This document shows positions 9,447 to 16,738 of a DNA stretch of 21,647 nt, one piece after another. The stretch's first letter is position 1. The number at the start of each line of letters is the position of its first letter. The position numbers and the translations under genes were made by a program. The stretch is from Govanella sp037189785 (GTDB lineage Bacteria; Pseudomonadota; Alphaproteobacteria; Sphingomonadales; Govanellaceae), in contig JBBCIP010000071.1 of assembly GCA_037189785.1 (NCBI GenBank), positions 1 through 21,647 on the forward strand. The letters are read 5' to 3'. The notes beneath the pieces are model-generated. The model was not told the DNA's origin. It was given only the letters and a program-made list of their open reading frames with translations, and searched no databases.

Positions 9447-10091
9447 ATGACCGCCATACCTGATTTAGAAGCTCGACCCTATACAAGGCCAAAGTCCAAG
9501 CCTGTTTTTGAACAGATTAGGGCTCATGTCCTCGATGGGCGCTTCTTTCCCGGGCAGTGGTTGAAGCAGGCTGAGCTCGAGGAGCTTTATCAGGCCAGCC
9601 GGTCCGAAGTTCGGGCCGCCTTAAGCAGCCTGACCGAGCGCGGCATGGTCGAATATGTCAAAAATCGAGGCTTCCGGGTGTTTAACCGGACCGATGATGA
9701 AATTCGCGAAATCACGGAAATGATCACGGTGCTGGAAACGGCGGCGGCGGCGCAGGCGGTGGAACGGGCGACGGCTAAGGATCTTCAGGAGCTGCGTGCG
9801 CTGGCGGATAATTTCGAGGAATTGATCACCCGCGCCAGTCATGGCGAGATGCGGATGGCCAATTTCCGTTTTCATGCTCGGCTGAATATGCTGTGCGGCA
9901 ATCAGCTCATGGCGCAGACGATCCAGAATTTGCGCGAATGCTGCGTCAGCGGACCATTTGCGCGTTACACCACCTATGACGGTCTTAAGGAAAGCTCCCG
10001 CGAGCATTACCGGATCCTGGAAGCCCTGGAACAGCGTGATGCCGTCGGTTTGACGGCGCTCATTCGCCACCACTCATCCCATACCAACTAA
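9447..10091 (+). CDS. GntR-family transcriptional regulator, FCD (FadR) subfamily
   Basis: This 214-residue ligand-responsive DNA-binding protein has a winged helix-turn-helix at about residues 15-80, including LEELYQASRSEVRAALSSL and the wing VEYVKNRGFRVF. An all-helical FCD ligand domain covers about 85-210. The FCD metal-site pattern is visible as FHARLNMLCGN (His143), EHYRILEAL (His187) and a histidine in IRHHSSH (208-209). Such proteins usually bind a small carboxylate through the metal. The ATG at 9447 has only a weak upstream purine stretch (ATGGA), and no better in-frame start exists. It is transcribed away from the fused ATPase and is the natural candidate to control that gene and the hydrolase after it. 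The effector is unknown. Confidence 0.92.
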   Translation: MTAIPDLEARPYTRPKSKPVFEQIRAHVLDGRFFPGQWLKQAELEELYQASRSEVRAALSSLTERGMVEYVKNRGFRVFNRTDDEIREITEMITVLETAAAAQAVERATAKDLQELRALADNFEELITRASHGEMRMANFRFHARLNMLCGNQLMAQTIQNLRECCVSGPFARYTTYDGLKESSREHYRILEALEQRDAVGLTALIRHHSSHTN

Positions 10092-10342
10092 TCTTATCCT
10101 CCTCCCTATATCAATCTAACTTATTGAATATCCGTGAGTCTTCTCGTTCTCGCGAAGGCCTTTGGAGATGAGAAATTATAGTTTGAAAAATTGGCAACTA
10201 TTTTGTATAACATTTCCACGGGGACGTTCTCCGCGAGTCGGCAGAGGGGAAAAACACAAAACTCCCAGTTCGATGATGCAATTTTGGACGTTCAGGCAGC
10301 CCCGTCATGAAATGAATGATCGCCCTAATAGGGAGGGGATGC
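10092..10342. promoter_or_regulatory. Intergenic leader before the ECF sigma factor
   Basis: These 251 bp hold no convincing gene. A very strong ribosome-binding site, GGGAGGGG (10331-10338), lies 4 nt before the sigma-factor ATG at 10343. There is no clear terminator after the GntR gene, so read-through into the sigma gene is possible. The 10185-10210 stretch is AT-rich and could hold a promoter, but I could not assign boxes or a Fur-type site. Confidence 0.4.
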
Positions 10343-10864
10343 ATGACGACCTGTTCACCCGTCATTACGGCTGCCTATCACAATCATGCCGATGAGTTGC
10401 GGCGATATATCCAAGCAAAATTGGGTTGTTCTCATACGGCCGAAGATTTGGTGCAAGAAGCGTATATCCGGCTTTATCGCATGGGCGACATGGGGCATGT
10501 GGAAGACTTGAAGTCTTACTTATTCAGGATCGCCCATAATCTGATCATTGATCATTATCGCAGCAGTCGTCGCAAAGAAACATCCCAAGACATTCATGGG
10601 TTGGATGATGAAACCGATATCCGTGCGCCGGAGCCGAACGCTGAAGATCTTTTGTTGGTGCGCGACGAACTCCAATATTTATGGCGTTCGATGGGGCGGA
10701 TGTCGGCGTTATGTCAGCGCATCTTCTGGTTAAGCAAAGCCTACGGGTTCCGCAATTACGAAATCGCCGCCATGTTGGGAGTTTGCGTCAGTACTGTTGA
10801 AAAGAATATCGGCAAAGCCACGCGCTTTTGCGAAGCTCAAGCGCTGCCGTTGCGCGCCCATTAA
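10343..10864 (+). CDS. ECF-type RNA polymerase sigma factor, FecI-like
   Basis: This 173-residue alternative sigma factor directs RNA polymerase to a small regulon, usually iron or siderophore uptake in FecI relatives. Sigma region 2 covers about 10-75, with KLGCSHTAEDLVQEAYIRL (26-44) and SYLFRIAHNLIIDHYR (58-73) matching FecI-type proteins. Region 4 covers about 110-165, with the helix-turn-helix YEIAAMLGVCVSTVEKNI (139-156). I start it at 10343 because GGGAGGGG is 4 nt upstream; the in-frame ATG at 10316 lacks such a site. No FecR-like anti-sigma and no TonB-dependent receptor gene follow it, which is unusual for this group. A strong terminator closes the transcript. FecI-like is a family resemblance; the inducing signal is unknown. 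Confidence 0.9.
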   Translation: MTTCSPVITAAYHNHADELRRYIQAKLGCSHTAEDLVQEAYIRLYRMGDMGHVEDLKSYLFRIAHNLIIDHYRSSRRKETSQDIHGLDDETDIRAPEPNAEDLLLVRDELQYLWRSMGRMSALCQRIFWLSKAYGFRNYEIAAMLGVCVSTVEKNIGKATRFCEAQALPLRAH

Positions 10865-10940
10865 AAGCATTACGTTGATGGCCGCCTGCCGACCGCGAAC
10901 GACCTGAACGGCGGTTGGAAAGATGGATGATCAACAGACT

Positions 10941-10973
10941 AAGCCGCGCCCGGATAAAGGCGCGGCTTTTTTT
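10941..10973 (+). terminator. Rho-independent terminator of the sigma-factor transcript
   Basis: AAGCCGCGCC (10941-10950) pairs perfectly with GGCGCGGCTT (10959-10968) around an 8-nt loop, followed by a run of T. It sits 77 bp after the sigma stop and 17 bp before the stop of the convergent permease gene. The minus-strand side lacks a T run, so it mainly serves the plus strand. Confidence 0.92.
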
Positions 10974-10989
10974 AGGTGGCGTGGCGGTG

Positions 10990-11820
10990 TTATTGGTCGC
11001 TGTTGCGTGGATCAAAGTAATCGCGCAATGCGTCACCACAGAGATTGATACAGAGCAACGAAAACGCGATAGCCAGGCCTGGGAAAATGGACAGCCACGG
11101 CGCGTCTTCCATAAACACCCGGCCTTCCGCCAAGATCCCGCCCCAGCTTGGATGCGGCGGCGGCACACCCAGGCCAAGAAAACTCAACGCACTTTCCGAC
11201 AACAACGCTTGGGCGAAAAAGGTCGAGGCTAAAACGGTCAGCGGGCCGACCACATTCGGAATAATATGGCGGATGATGATAAAGAGATGCGGGTGGCCAA
11301 GCAAACGCGCCGCTTCGATATAGCCAAGCGGCCGCAGTGATAACACACTGCCGCGCACGACCCGCGCCACGTTCGGGGTGTAGGCAATCCCGAGCGCGAC
11401 CACCACACCCATCTCGCCGACCCCAAACACGGCGATCAAAGCCAGCGCCAATAAAATCCCGGGGAGGGCGAGAAAGGCATCAACCACACCGCTGATGATG
11501 TAATCGAGAATACCGCCGAAGTATCCGGCCAGTGCCCCTAAGATCAACCCCATCGATAAAGCCAGCGCCACCGTCATCAAACTGACGCGCAGGCTGACTC
11601 CGGCGCCGATCAGCATGCGGCTTAAAATATCGCGTCCAAACTGATCGGTGCCGAACCAATGCGACCAGGATGGTGCGGCCAGGCGGCTGTCGACATTCAA
11701 GGCCAGCGGATCATGCGGCGTGTAAATCACCCCGATCAGTGCCGCGACCGCGATGATCACCAGACCGAATGCGCTGATGGTGTAGATGCGGCGGCTCCGC
11801 ACTGTGGTCCAAAGGCTCAT
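10990..11820 (-). CDS. ABC importer permease, DppC/OppC-like
   Basis: This 276-residue inner-membrane permease belongs to a peptide/opine/nickel-type importer. It has an N-terminal TM helix (about 12-33), then the family motif HWFGTDQFGRDILSRM (54-69), which always precedes the core TM bundle in DppC proteins. The cytoplasmic EAA loop that docks on the ATPase is GYIEAARLLGHPHLFIIIRH (166-185). The C-terminus carries ALSFLGLGVPPPHPSWG (211-227), also standard. Length is slightly below the usual 290-300. It is the last gene of the PepSY-SBP-permease operon, and its ATG overlaps the stop of the DppB-like gene by 4 nt. Family certainty is high; substrate is not readable. Confidence 0.95.
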   Translation of the reverse strand: MSLWTTVRSRRIYTISAFGLVIIAVAALIGVIYTPHDPLALNVDSRLAAPSWSHWFGTDQFGRDILSRMLIGAGVSLRVSLMTVALALSMGLILGALAGYFGGILDYIISGVVDAFLALPGILLALALIAVFGVGEMGVVVALGIAYTPNVARVVRGSVLSLRPLGYIEAARLLGHPHLFIIIRHIIPNVVGPLTVLASTFFAQALLSESALSFLGLGVPPPHPSWGGILAEGRVFMEDAPWLSIFPGLAIAFSLLCINLCGDALRDYFDPRNSDQ

Positions 11821-12758
11821 GATCGGCGCACTCGCGGGTCAAGCAACGGATAAATCAAATCCACCGCCAGGTTGACCAAAGTATAAATAACGACAATAAA
11901 CAACAGCGTCCCCTGGATCACCGGATAGTCACGCGCATAAATGGCGTCGACCAGAAACCGCCCAAGACCCGGCAATCCGAAAATCGTTTCGATAACCGCG
12001 GTCCCGCTGAGCAGCGATCCCAGAATAAGTCCCAGCATGGTGACGGTGGGCGACAAAGCGTTTTTCAAAATATGCTGCAACACGATCCGGGTTTCCGAAA
12101 CACCCTTGGCACGGGCATACGTCACATAATCTTGGCGCATGACTTCGATGGTGCTGGCGCGCACCAGCCGGGTCAGAATTGCCATCTCCACACAGACCAG
12201 CGACATCACCGGAATGATGATATGGGCAAACCATTCGCTGACACTGTCGGTGATCGGCACAAAGCCCAAAGTCGGCAACCAGCCCAATTGTGTGCCGAAC
12301 ACCAAGATCAACAACATCCCGACCCAAAAGCTCGGCAACGACAGAAACAAGGTTGCTGTGAATACGATTGCCATATCGATGCGGCTGTTTTGCAAGCGCC
12401 CGGCCAAGACACCGGCCGGGATCGCGATCATCGCGGCGATGACAAAGGCAATCAACACCACTTGCAGGGTCACGGCGAAGCGGTTCAGCAAAGCGCTCAA
12501 CACCGGTTCCTGCGTCATGAACGAGGTGCCGAGATCACCTTGCACCACTTTGCCCAACCAGATCGCATATTGCACCGGCAATGGTTCATTCAAGCCCATT
12601 TCCGCCCGCACCCGATCCAGGTCGGCGCTACTGCCGGTATCGCCGATCATCAAAGCTGCCGGATCGCCGGGTACAAGCCGCAACAACACAAAGACGAAGA
12701 TCGAGACGATCAAAAGCGTCGGAATACTGGCCAACAACCGTTTCAGCACATAGATCAT
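11817..12758 (-). CDS. ABC importer permease, DppB/OppB-like
   Basis: This 313-residue inner-membrane permease pairs with the DppC-like subunit. Characteristic features in order are the N-terminal TM helix, LVPGDPA (28-34), GDLGTSF (74-80), core TM helices from about 95, the EAA loop around YARAKGVSETRIVLQHIL (214-231), ETIFGLPGLGRFLVDAI (257-273) and the terminal DPRVRR. Length matches the family (about 310-335). Its start overlaps the solute-binding-protein stop by 4 nt and its stop overlaps the DppC-like start by 4 nt, implying tight translational coupling and equal expression of the two permeases. Confidence 0.95.
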   Translation of the reverse strand: MIYVLKRLLASIPTLLIVSIFVFVLLRLVPGDPAALMIGDTGSSADLDRVRAEMGLNEPLPVQYAIWLGKVVQGDLGTSFMTQEPVLSALLNRFAVTLQVVLIAFVIAAMIAIPAGVLAGRLQNSRIDMAIVFTATLFLSLPSFWVGMLLILVFGTQLGWLPTLGFVPITDSVSEWFAHIIIPVMSLVCVEMAILTRLVRASTIEVMRQDYVTYARAKGVSETRIVLQHILKNALSPTVTMLGLILGSLLSGTAVIETIFGLPGLGRFLVDAIYARDYPVIQGTLLFIVVIYTLVNLAVDLIYPLLDPRVRRS

Positions 12759-14377
12759 GGTCTATGCTCCGTCCAAACGCCCCATAGTCTGGGGCGTCCA
12801 AACGCCCAGGGTTCATAACCGTGCAGAGTGCTTTTCGACAGATCAATGACATGATCGTTGTAAAGACCGATGATCGGCACATCGTCCTGTAGCAAGCGAT
12901 AAAGCTGATCCAAACTGTCCTGCATGTCCGCATCACTAAACGCGTTCTCGAACTGTTCAATCAACGCAAGTGCTTTGGGATTGTCCCACTGGTAGCTTTG
13001 GCGCAGCGTTTTATCGCCGGTGAAGTTTGCAAACAGCAGCGCCGGGTGACTTCTGGCAGCATAGCCGAACGATGAGAGTTGAAAATTTCCCTTAAAAAAA
13101 TTGGTCAATTGGGTGGCCCAATCGAACACGTCGATATGAACGTTGAACCCTGCGGCGTTCAACATCGCTTGGATCGCCACAGCGTTGTCGAACATATACG
13201 GAAATTTGCGGTTGGCTTGGATCGTAATACGTTCGCCCCGATACCCGGCTTCCTTGGCCATGGCCCGCGCTTTGGCGGGATCATAGGCAATCCAGTGGTC
13301 ATGAAACGCGGTGTGATAGGGGGACGTCGTCTGCACGGCCGATGTATTCGCTTGCGCCAAGCCAAAGGTCGATATTTCAGTGACCAGCTTCGGCGAAATG
13401 GCGTGGGCGATAGCCTTGCGCAACAGCGGATTTTGCAACAACGGATCTGTCGATTGCAACAACACCACGGTCCAATCAAGCGTGTCTTGGTGATAGGTCT
13501 TAATATCGCCTTTTTGCTTGATACGTCGCTCCATTTCCTTGTGCGCGCTCAGCGGCACCGCAAACACCAAATCCATATTGCCGGCATAGACTGAAGATTT
13601 GGCGGCGAGACGATCCGGGGCAACGACAAAAATAATACGATCAGCATAGGCGATTTTTTCGCCGACCACGCCATCACGCCGCCCTGACGCCGATGTATAA
13701 TCGGCAAAGCGTTCGAGGGTGACAGAATAGCCGCGCTTCCACGGTCCAAGTTTATAAGGGCCTGTGGCGATCGGTCCGCGCCATGTTCCGTCATCGGCGA
13801 CGGATGATCGGTGCAAGATTGGTGTCTGACATTGAATATCAGCCATCCGGTGCAAAAACAGCGCGCTTGGTTTATTCAGGTGAAAAGTGATGGTGTAATC
13901 GTCGATCACGACAATCTGTTCGATTTTCACACCATTGGCGCCGCGGCCATTATAAAACTCGCTGCAACGAAAACCGGTTTTCGGATCTAACAAACGGTCC
14001 CAGGTCCACTTGACGTCTGTGGCTGTTAACCGGGCCCCGTTATGAAACTTTACATCACGGCGTAACGTAAATTGATAGGTCAAGCGATCTTCGGATAGGG
14101 TTATGGTTTCTGCCAGTAATGGTGCCACTGTTAAATCATTGCGAAAGCCGACCAATGATTCGCCTATGTGATACAGAACGGTGTCGGTATTGCCGTCGCG
14201 CAGAACGCCTGGATTGGTGCTTAGAATATCCGAATTAATGGCGACCCTGATCTCTCCACCAAAACGCTTGGTGGGATCACTGTCTTTGCTATCGTTCGCA
14301 TGTGTGGTGCTATGCAGGCCACATAGACCAGCGACAGCAAGACCTATAAATGTTTTGAGGACAAAAGATCGCGTCAT
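12755..14377 (-). CDS. ABC importer solute-binding protein, family 5 (peptide/nickel/opine type)
   Basis: This 540-residue periplasmic receptor delivers substrate to the DppBC-like permeases. A signal peptide occupies about residues 1-27, with a hydrophobic core FIGLAVAGLCG and a likely cut after THA. It is not a lipoprotein. Family 5 hallmarks are PLLAETITLSEDRLTYQFTL (86-105), VKFHNGARLTATDVKWTWDR (109-128) and GPIATGPYKLGPW (201-213). Cys138 and Cys183 could form a disulfide, a trait seen in some members. Substrates in this family include peptides, nickel or other metal-chelator complexes, haem and opines, so similarity alone cannot decide. The start overlaps the PepSY gene by 4 nt and lacks its own strong ribosome-binding site, implying coupling. 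Confidence 0.93.
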   Translation of the reverse strand: MTRSFVLKTFIGLAVAGLCGLHSTTHANDSKDSDPTKRFGGEIRVAINSDILSTNPGVLRDGNTDTVLYHIGESLVGFRNDLTVAPLLAETITLSEDRLTYQFTLRRDVKFHNGARLTATDVKWTWDRLLDPKTGFRCSEFYNGRGANGVKIEQIVVIDDYTITFHLNKPSALFLHRMADIQCQTPILHRSSVADDGTWRGPIATGPYKLGPWKRGYSVTLERFADYTSASGRRDGVVGEKIAYADRIIFVVAPDRLAAKSSVYAGNMDLVFAVPLSAHKEMERRIKQKGDIKTYHQDTLDWTVVLLQSTDPLLQNPLLRKAIAHAISPKLVTEISTFGLAQANTSAVQTTSPYHTAFHDHWIAYDPAKARAMAKEAGYRGERITIQANRKFPYMFDNAVAIQAMLNAAGFNVHIDVFDWATQLTNFFKGNFQLSSFGYAARSHPALLFANFTGDKTLRQSYQWDNPKALALIEQFENAFSDADMQDSLDQLYRLLQDDVPIIGLYNDHVIDLSKSTLHGYEPWAFGRPRLWGVWTEHRP

Positions 14378-15471
14378 ACCGTGAAGGGTTCAGCTTTACG
14401 TTTGGCTCTGGGCCGTTTGTTGAACCAAGTGACAACTCCGGTAACGGCTAAGCCCATTAAACCCACCCCCAGCACAGTCATAATAATCGGGCGCAGTATA
14501 CCATAAGCTTCACCGGAATGGAGCGGCAGTAACCAATCAATAAACGCTTGCCCGGCAGGGGCTTGATTGGCATCGGCAAAAACGATCAACTCTCCGGTCA
14601 AGCGATCAACGCCGGCCATGTGATGGGCACGAGGATTGCTGGCATCCTGCGCCACCATGATGACGCCGAACAGGCGTTGTTCTGGGCCAAAGAAGCGTGC
14701 TTGCCGCACCATCCCGTCGGGAAAGCGCTGGCGTAACAGATCCAGGGCGGCTTGCCAGGTTATGGTCGGCGTGCTTTGATCTGTCGGGCTAAGGTCAATA
14801 CTCAAATCCGGATCAACGGGGGCAAACACGGCCACGGTTGATTTGACCACAGGCTCGGCAATCATCAAGGCGCCGGTTAATGCTGAAATCGCCAAAAATG
14901 GTGCGATGATGACGCCGGGCACGATATGCAATTCGCGCAGCAAGCGGGGGGCGGGTGCTGTCCATTTGATACGAAAGCCTTTGTGTAATTTGCGTAAGCC
15001 CGGCCACCATACGATTAAACCGGTTACCACCATCATCAACAAACATACGGCTTCGATCAGCAACACCAAATGCCCGGTTTGTCCAAGCGTCAAAGAAACA
15101 TGGAGCCGATCAGCCAATTGCACCGGATACTGCCAAACGGGACCGACGGATAATGTCTCTCCCGTCGTGGGATGAAGATGGGCGATCTCCAAAAGGCCGT
15201 CGCGATTATAGGCCCGCGCGACCAAGATGCCGGTCTCATTATGAGGATAGACGACCCGATCTATTTTATGATCCCGGAATGTGGTGCTGAGGTTTTGGGC
15301 GATCTGATCGAACGATACGGTGACTTTGCTGGCGCCATAAGCTGCTGGGTGCCCGAGCGCTTGCAAGCTATCCCGATAACTCAGAATTAAACCTGTTAAT
15401 CCTTGTAAGAACAAAAGGATAGCAAGGGTAAGGCCGCTCCATTTGTGAAGCTTATAAGATGTTTGGGACAT
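14374..15471 (-). CDS. PepSY-associated TM helix protein (putative membrane reductase)
   Basis: This 365-residue inner-membrane protein has the PepSY_TM layout: TM1 at about 14-33, a periplasmic PepSY segment, TM2 at about 135-156, TM3 at about 184-206, a second periplasmic segment and TM4 at about 327-349. Conserved histidines are visible in YKLHKW (His9), DRLHVSL (His124), RELHIVPG (His182) and PLHSGEAYG (His318), positions expected to bind haem in relatives such as FoxB that reduce ferric siderophores. I start at 15471 because AGGAGG lies 8-9 nt upstream; a start at 15543 would add 24 unconserved residues. It is the first gene of the ABC operon and overlaps the binding-protein gene by 4 nt. 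A redox or metal-release role for the imported compound is inferred. Confidence 0.88.
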   Translation of the reverse strand: MSQTSYKLHKWSGLTLAILLFLQGLTGLILSYRDSLQALGHPAAYGASKVTVSFDQIAQNLSTTFRDHKIDRVVYPHNETGILVARAYNRDGLLEIAHLHPTTGETLSVGPVWQYPVQLADRLHVSLTLGQTGHLVLLIEAVCLLMMVVTGLIVWWPGLRKLHKGFRIKWTAPAPRLLRELHIVPGVIIAPFLAISALTGALMIAEPVVKSTVAVFAPVDPDLSIDLSPTDQSTPTITWQAALDLLRQRFPDGMVRQARFFGPEQRLFGVIMVAQDASNPRAHHMAGVDRLTGELIVFADANQAPAGQAFIDWLLPLHSGEAYGILRPIIMTVLGVGLMGLAVTGVVTWFNKRPRAKRKAEPFTV

Positions 15472-15561
15472 GGCGTTTTTCCTCCTGCGGCATATCCCTA
15501 TAACGATGGATGCGGTGTGAATCCGTATGGCTTTTTGCCGCACCGCTGGCGGCGGTCGAGC
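15472..15561. promoter_or_regulatory. Spacer between AraC regulator and PepSY-led operon
   Basis: This 90-bp gap ends with the AGGAGG ribosome-binding site of the PepSY gene (about 15480-15485). It must hold any separate promoter for the importer operon unless the operon is read through from the AraC gene on the same strand. GC-rich self-complementary bases near 15542-15556 can fold, but no T run follows on the minus strand, so I do not call a terminator. Confidence 0.35.
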
Positions 15562-16605
15562 CTAGGGGCGCTGAGATAGAAAATAAGCGCGCCGATAGGC
15601 GGCGGGGGTCTTGTTGGCCCAGCGCTGGAAGGCGCGGATAAAACAGGCGGTTTCCGCATAGCCGAGCAGATGGGCGATTTCTGTAATGGTCATATCGCTG
15701 GCTTCAAGATGACGGGCGGATAAGGAAAAACAAACCTGGTCGGCAATAGCTTTAAAATTTGTGCTGCGGCGGCGCAAATGACGACGCAGGGTCGCTTCCG
15801 ATAAACCCAGCACCTGCGCCACGGTTTTTTGCGATGTTGCGGCCGGGGCTGACAAACTTTCAAGATATCCCTTCACTTGATCGACGGTGTTCGCCCGTGA
15901 GGCCGTTGTTTCTATCCGGGCTTTCAGCTGATGCTGAAGAACCGGGAACAGGCGCGGGTCAATGGCATGGCGCGGTTGGGTCAGCACATCGCCGCTGATC
16001 AGAATGGCATTGGCGGGTTGTTCAAAATAAACCGGAGCACCGAACACCGAGGTGTAGCGATCCAAAGACCCGACTTTTGCATGTTCAAAATGTATCTCAT
16101 CCGGCACATAGCGGCTGCCGGCCAAGGTGCGGATCAATTTCAGAATAAGGCCAATGGAATATTCACTGTCTTGGCGGCGGCTGCGGATGCTGGGGTCCAG
16201 AATGCGGTAGCTCCAAAACACGCTTTTGTCGGTCGCGACGACTTTGTTTTCAACGCCTGTTTGTATGGTGCCGATATAAGCGCGGGTGCGTTCCAGGGCG
16301 TCTTTTAAGGTCGGGGCGCTCAGGAATAAATACCCGATAATACCGAGCGAATCAGGCCCCATTTCCTGGGATAAGCGCAAACCTAGGTGGGGCGTGCGGC
16401 TGGTGTTGGCGGCAATTTCAAATAACCGCACATAGTTTTTCAAAGGGACGCTTTGATCCGGCGTATCGACCTGGGCCGCGTTGATATGGGCATCTTTCAG
16501 CAACAGATCGATGTCAAAGCCTTCGCTCCGCAAGCGGCCCAATAACGCCCGCACCACAAAGCCGGAAATGCTCGCTTCTGCCCATTCGGTTCGGTTTTGC
16601 GACAT
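15562..16605 (-). CDS. AraC-family transcriptional regulator (arabinose-binding-type N-terminal domain)
   Basis: This 347-residue regulator has an N-terminal sensor domain of the type seen in OruR/ArgR-like AraC proteins (about 15-215, including HLGLRLSQEMGPDSLGIIGY at 73-92). Its C-terminal AraC DNA-binding domain (about 240-340) has two helix-turn-helix units: TVAQVLGLSEATLRRHLRRR (261-280) and TITEIAHLLGYAETACFIRAF (306-326). The usual tail KTPAAYRRAY follows. I prefer the ATG at 16605 to that at 16719: the shorter form matches family length, and the longer one would run through the operator-like repeat at 16629-16665 and have an unconserved extension. Divergent from the aminotransferase and upstream of the PepSY-led operon, it could control either. 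Confidence 0.9.
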   Translation of the reverse strand: MSQNRTEWAEASISGFVVRALLGRLRSEGFDIDLLLKDAHINAAQVDTPDQSVPLKNYVRLFEIAANTSRTPHLGLRLSQEMGPDSLGIIGYLFLSAPTLKDALERTRAYIGTIQTGVENKVVATDKSVFWSYRILDPSIRSRRQDSEYSIGLILKLIRTLAGSRYVPDEIHFEHAKVGSLDRYTSVFGAPVYFEQPANAILISGDVLTQPRHAIDPRLFPVLQHQLKARIETTASRANTVDQVKGYLESLSAPAATSQKTVAQVLGLSEATLRRHLRRRSTNFKAIADQVCFSLSARHLEASDMTITEIAHLLGYAETACFIRAFQRWANKTPAAYRRAYFLSQRP

Positions 16606-16628
16606 TTTGCGCTCATTTTGTGAACAGT

Positions 16629-16665
16629 GATCGATAATATCAAGAAAATGATCGAAATTATCAAT
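16629..16665. promoter_or_regulatory. 21-bp-phased direct repeat, candidate AraC-family operator
   Basis: GATCGATAATATCAAG (16629-16644) is repeated as GATCGAAATTATCAAT (16650-16665), with 13 of 16 positions identical and starts exactly 21 bp apart. Tandem half-sites two helical turns apart are the classic binding geometry of AraC-family activators. The pair lies 24 bp upstream of the AraC start and about 75 bp upstream of the aminotransferase start. Confidence 0.6.
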
Positions 16666-16738
16666 CTTAAAAGTAAAAGCGCCGTCACACTCTATCCCCT
16701 GCCAATGCGAGAAATTCACACCCTGTGGGAGAGAGAAA

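Noticed and set aside
10092..10342. Fur-type iron box upstream of the sigma factor
   Set aside because: Only a loose partial match near 10168-10185; not enough to claim, and alphaproteobacteria often use Irr or RirA instead.
10162..10395. Small plus-strand ORF in the leader of the sigma-factor gene
   Set aside because: It has no ribosome-binding site or recognisable motif and its end overlaps the sigma gene in another frame.
12072..12818. Plus-strand ORF of 248 residues, rich in His, Gln and Asp
   Set aside because: It lies opposite the DppB-like permease and the binding-protein end, whose families are certain; composition is that of an antisense shadow and no domain is recognisable.
16606..16719. 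N-terminal extension of the AraC regulator from the ATG at 16719
   Set aside because: It would pass through the 21-bp-phased repeats and promoter DNA, and it exceeds normal family length.
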